The notes under the pieces: generated by a model
What the model saw: the letters and a program-made list of their open reading frames with translations, nothing else
The model's database searches: none
What the model was told of the DNA's origin: nothing
Source of the DNA: Candidatus Roizmanbacteria bacterium CG_4_10_14_0_8_um_filter_33_9
GTDB taxonomy: Bacteria; Patescibacteriota; Microgenomatia; UBA1406; GWC2-37-13
Assembly: GCA_002785065.1 (NCBI GenBank)
Contig: PFLI01000070.1
Span: 1 to 8,096, forward strand
DNA: 8,096 bases
Direction: 5' to 3'
Program-made: the position numbers and the translations under genes
Shown here: one piece after another, positions 6,500 to 8,096 of the stretch
Layout of the letters: each line of letters begins with the position of its first letter
Numbering within the stretch: position 1 is the first letter of the stretch

Positions 6500-8096
6500 T
6501 TAATGAGCAATAGTCGGTGAAGGAGAAACACCAAATAAATATTCTTTACAACTAACTTTATTTTCTGTTCCTTGAGCAAAATATTCGACTCTTCCATAAT
6601 AGCATTGTTTTTCGACAATAGTTTCCGGCTTAATAAATCCTGTATTATTGCCATATTTCGTAAGAAGATACGTCATCATTCTGTTCCAAATAGGAGCTGC
6701 ACCAGTTACACCAGATGCAAGATAAGGATTCATAGGGATATTATCATTATTTCCTACCCAAACTGTTACAAGAAAATCCGTAGTGTAACCTATTGTCCAA
6801 TTATCTTTTTTTTCATCAGTAGTTCCGGTCTTTACGGCTACTTTATAACCAGGAATTTCAAGAGCGGAGTTTGACCCGAAAGCTATTCTTCTAGCAAAAC
6901 TGTCAGATAAAATATCCGAAATAATAAATGCATTTTCGCTATTCTGAACTTTAATTCTGTGGGGTTCTAAATTGTACATTTCATTATTATTTTTTTCAAT
7001 GCGTAATACACTTGTAATATTCACCTTATCACCAGAATTTGCAAAAACACCAAAAGCAGTTGCCATATCTGTCATATAAACCTCACCACCTCCAAGCGTA
7101 AGGGATAAACCAAATCGAGATGTATCTGTCCAAGTTGAAATCCCTAATTTTTTTGCAAAATTAACAAAATTAGTAACACCTATTGAATTTAATACTCTTA
7201 CTGCAGGAATATTGTAAGAATTTGCAAGTGCATATCGAAGTGGAACTTTTCCATGAAAACGACCGTCATAATTCACCGGTTTGTATGGTTGAGATCCTGC
7301 TATTGAAAAAACAATTGGCGAATCATCGATTACCGACGCTGCAGTAAAACCTTTTTCCAACGAAAGAGCATACATTATTGGCTTTATTGATGATCCTGGT
7401 TGTCTTAAGGCTGTTGTTACATTAAATGCTCCAGAGGGGGAGGCAAAGTAATCAGCTGATCCAACCATAGCAAGTATCTCCCCCGTTGCAGGACGGGTAA
7501 CAAGAAGAGCACCATTCCCTACATTTAAACTCTTTACTTTCTCAAGTTCTTCTTTCACTATTTTCTCAGCTTCCTCTTGTATATCAAGGTCAAGGGTGGT
7601 TGTGACTTTAAGTCCTCCTTCTTCAACTTGTTGTATACCATATTCCTCCTCAAGCTTGGATTTGACATAAAAGACAAAGTGAGGAGCTTTTATTGTTGTT
7701 TTGAGAGGATTTACAACTAAGGGAGAAGCTTGGGCATCTTTCTTCTCTTTCTCACTGATATATCCCTGTTCCCTCATCTTTTTGAGTACCTCATTTCTTC
7801 GGGATGTAGCAAGATCAGGATTGACATAGGGGGAATATAAAGAGGGAGCTTGAGGAAGACCGGCAAGAAGTGCAGCTTCAGGCAAGGTTAAATCTTTTGC
7901 AGATTTGTTAAAGTATGTTTTTGATGCTTCCTCTATTCCGTAGGAGGATCCTCCATAGGGAACTTGGTTTAAATACATTTCAAGTATTTCTTGTTTTGTG
8001 TATAACTTCTCAGTCCACAAGGCAAGGATGATTTCTTTAATCTTCCGTTGAATAGTACGCTCTGGTGTAAGAAGAGCACTTTTGACTAATTGTTGA
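6500..8096 (-). CDS. Class A penicillin-binding protein (partial, N-terminus missing)
   Basis: This is the C-terminal 531 residues of a bifunctional peptidoglycan synthase; the frame is open through the right edge. Counting from the first complete codon at 8095, residues 1-115 are the end of a GT51 glycosyltransferase domain (QQLVKSALLTPER, RKIKEIILA, EMYLNQVPYGG). Residues about 190-480 are a transpeptidase domain with SSIK (catalytic Ser235, Lys238), SYN (293-295) and KTGT (422-425). The membrane anchor and the catalytic Glu of the glycosyltransferase should lie outside the window. The tail holds the only two visible cysteines, Cys498 and Cys516, around VEYFAQGTE. The TTG at 8020 is an internal Leu codon, not a start. 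The enzyme polymerises and crosslinks the cell wall outside the membrane. It converges on serS with a 14-nt gap. Confidence 0.93.
   Translation of the reverse strand, partial: QQLVKSALLTPERTIQRKIKEIILALWTEKLYTKQEILEMYLNQVPYGGSSYGIEEASKTYFNKSAKDLTLPEAALLAGLPQAPSLYSPYVNPDLATSRRNEVLKKMREQGYISEKEKKDAQASPLVVNPLKTTIKAPHFVFYVKSKLEEEYGIQQVEEGGLKVTTTLDLDIQEEAEKIVKEELEKVKSLNVGNGALLVTRPATGEILAMVGSADYFASPSGAFNVTTALRQPGSSIKPIMYALSLEKGFTAASVIDDSPIVFSIAGSQPYKPVNYDGRFHGKVPLRYALANSYNIPAVRVLNSIGVTNFVNFAKKLGISTWTDTSRFGLSLTLGGGEVYMTDMATAFGVFANSGDKVNITSVLRIEKNNNEMYNLEPHRIKVQNSENAFIISDILSDSFARRIAFGSNSALEIPGYKVAVKTGTTDEKKDNWTIGYTTDFLVTVWVGNNDNIPMNPYLASGVTGAAPIWNRMMTYLLTKYGNNTGFIKPETIVEKQCYYGRVEYFAQGTENKVSCKEYLFGVSPSPTIAH

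Noticed and set aside
8018..8020. TTG as a start codon for the penicillin-binding protein
   Set aside because: The same frame continues upstream to the window edge with conserved glycosyltransferase residues (QQLVKSALLTPER), so this TTG is an internal Leu.
1..8096. tRNA genes, rRNA, CRISPR arrays or a defence system
   Set aside because: No cloverleaf, no regularly spaced repeats and no recognisable defence genes were seen. The only mobile component is the insertion sequence.

Overview
The window is AT-rich bacterial DNA. It probably comes from a Candidate Phyla Radiation bacterium (Patescibacteria, perhaps a Microgenomates-type lineage), but this rests on gene content and style, not on a marker gene. 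The pointers are a class I (archaeal-type) lysyl-tRNA synthetase in an otherwise bacterial context (bacterial SerRS, class A penicillin-binding protein), a divergent RdgB/HAM1 protein, weak or absent Shine-Dalgarno sequences, and promoter -10 boxes lying directly against start codons. All genes read through with the standard bacterial code, with no in-frame TGA, so the code-25 lineages (Gracilibacteria, Absconditabacteria) are unlikely.

Layout. 1-156 is AT-rich sequence with a T-run and a 14-bp palindrome and no clear gene. 157-1056 (minus) is a ten-helix EamA/DMT-type transporter with an extended -10 promoter directly before its ATG. 1057-1192 is a divergent control region with a GC-rich patch and a second extended -10 facing right. 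1193-2243 is a compact, apparently intact insertion sequence (IS5-like, DDE_Tnp_4 transposase) with 12-14 bp imperfect terminal inverted repeats and a probable TA target duplication. It sits between the rightward promoter and the next gene.

2295-6485 (plus) is a three-gene translation and nucleotide-quality cluster. It holds class I LysRS fused to a C-terminal B3/B4 domain (the PheRS-beta editing-domain fold), then after 7 nt an RdgB/HAM1-like nucleotide pyrophosphatase with an altered active-site region, then after 23 nt seryl-tRNA synthetase, which has its own extended -10 box in that short gap. 6500-8096 (minus) converges on serS with a 14-nt gap. It is the C-terminal part of a class A penicillin-binding protein whose N-terminus lies beyond the right edge.

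How the parts fit. The central cluster joins two aminoacyl-tRNA synthetases with a nucleotide-pool cleaning enzyme, and the LysRS carries what looks like a built-in proofreading module. The LysRS-B3/B4 fusion is the most notable item. Next come the IS separating lysS from a likely ancestral promoter, and the repeated extended -10/start-codon arrangement that predicts leaderless or near-leaderless mRNAs.
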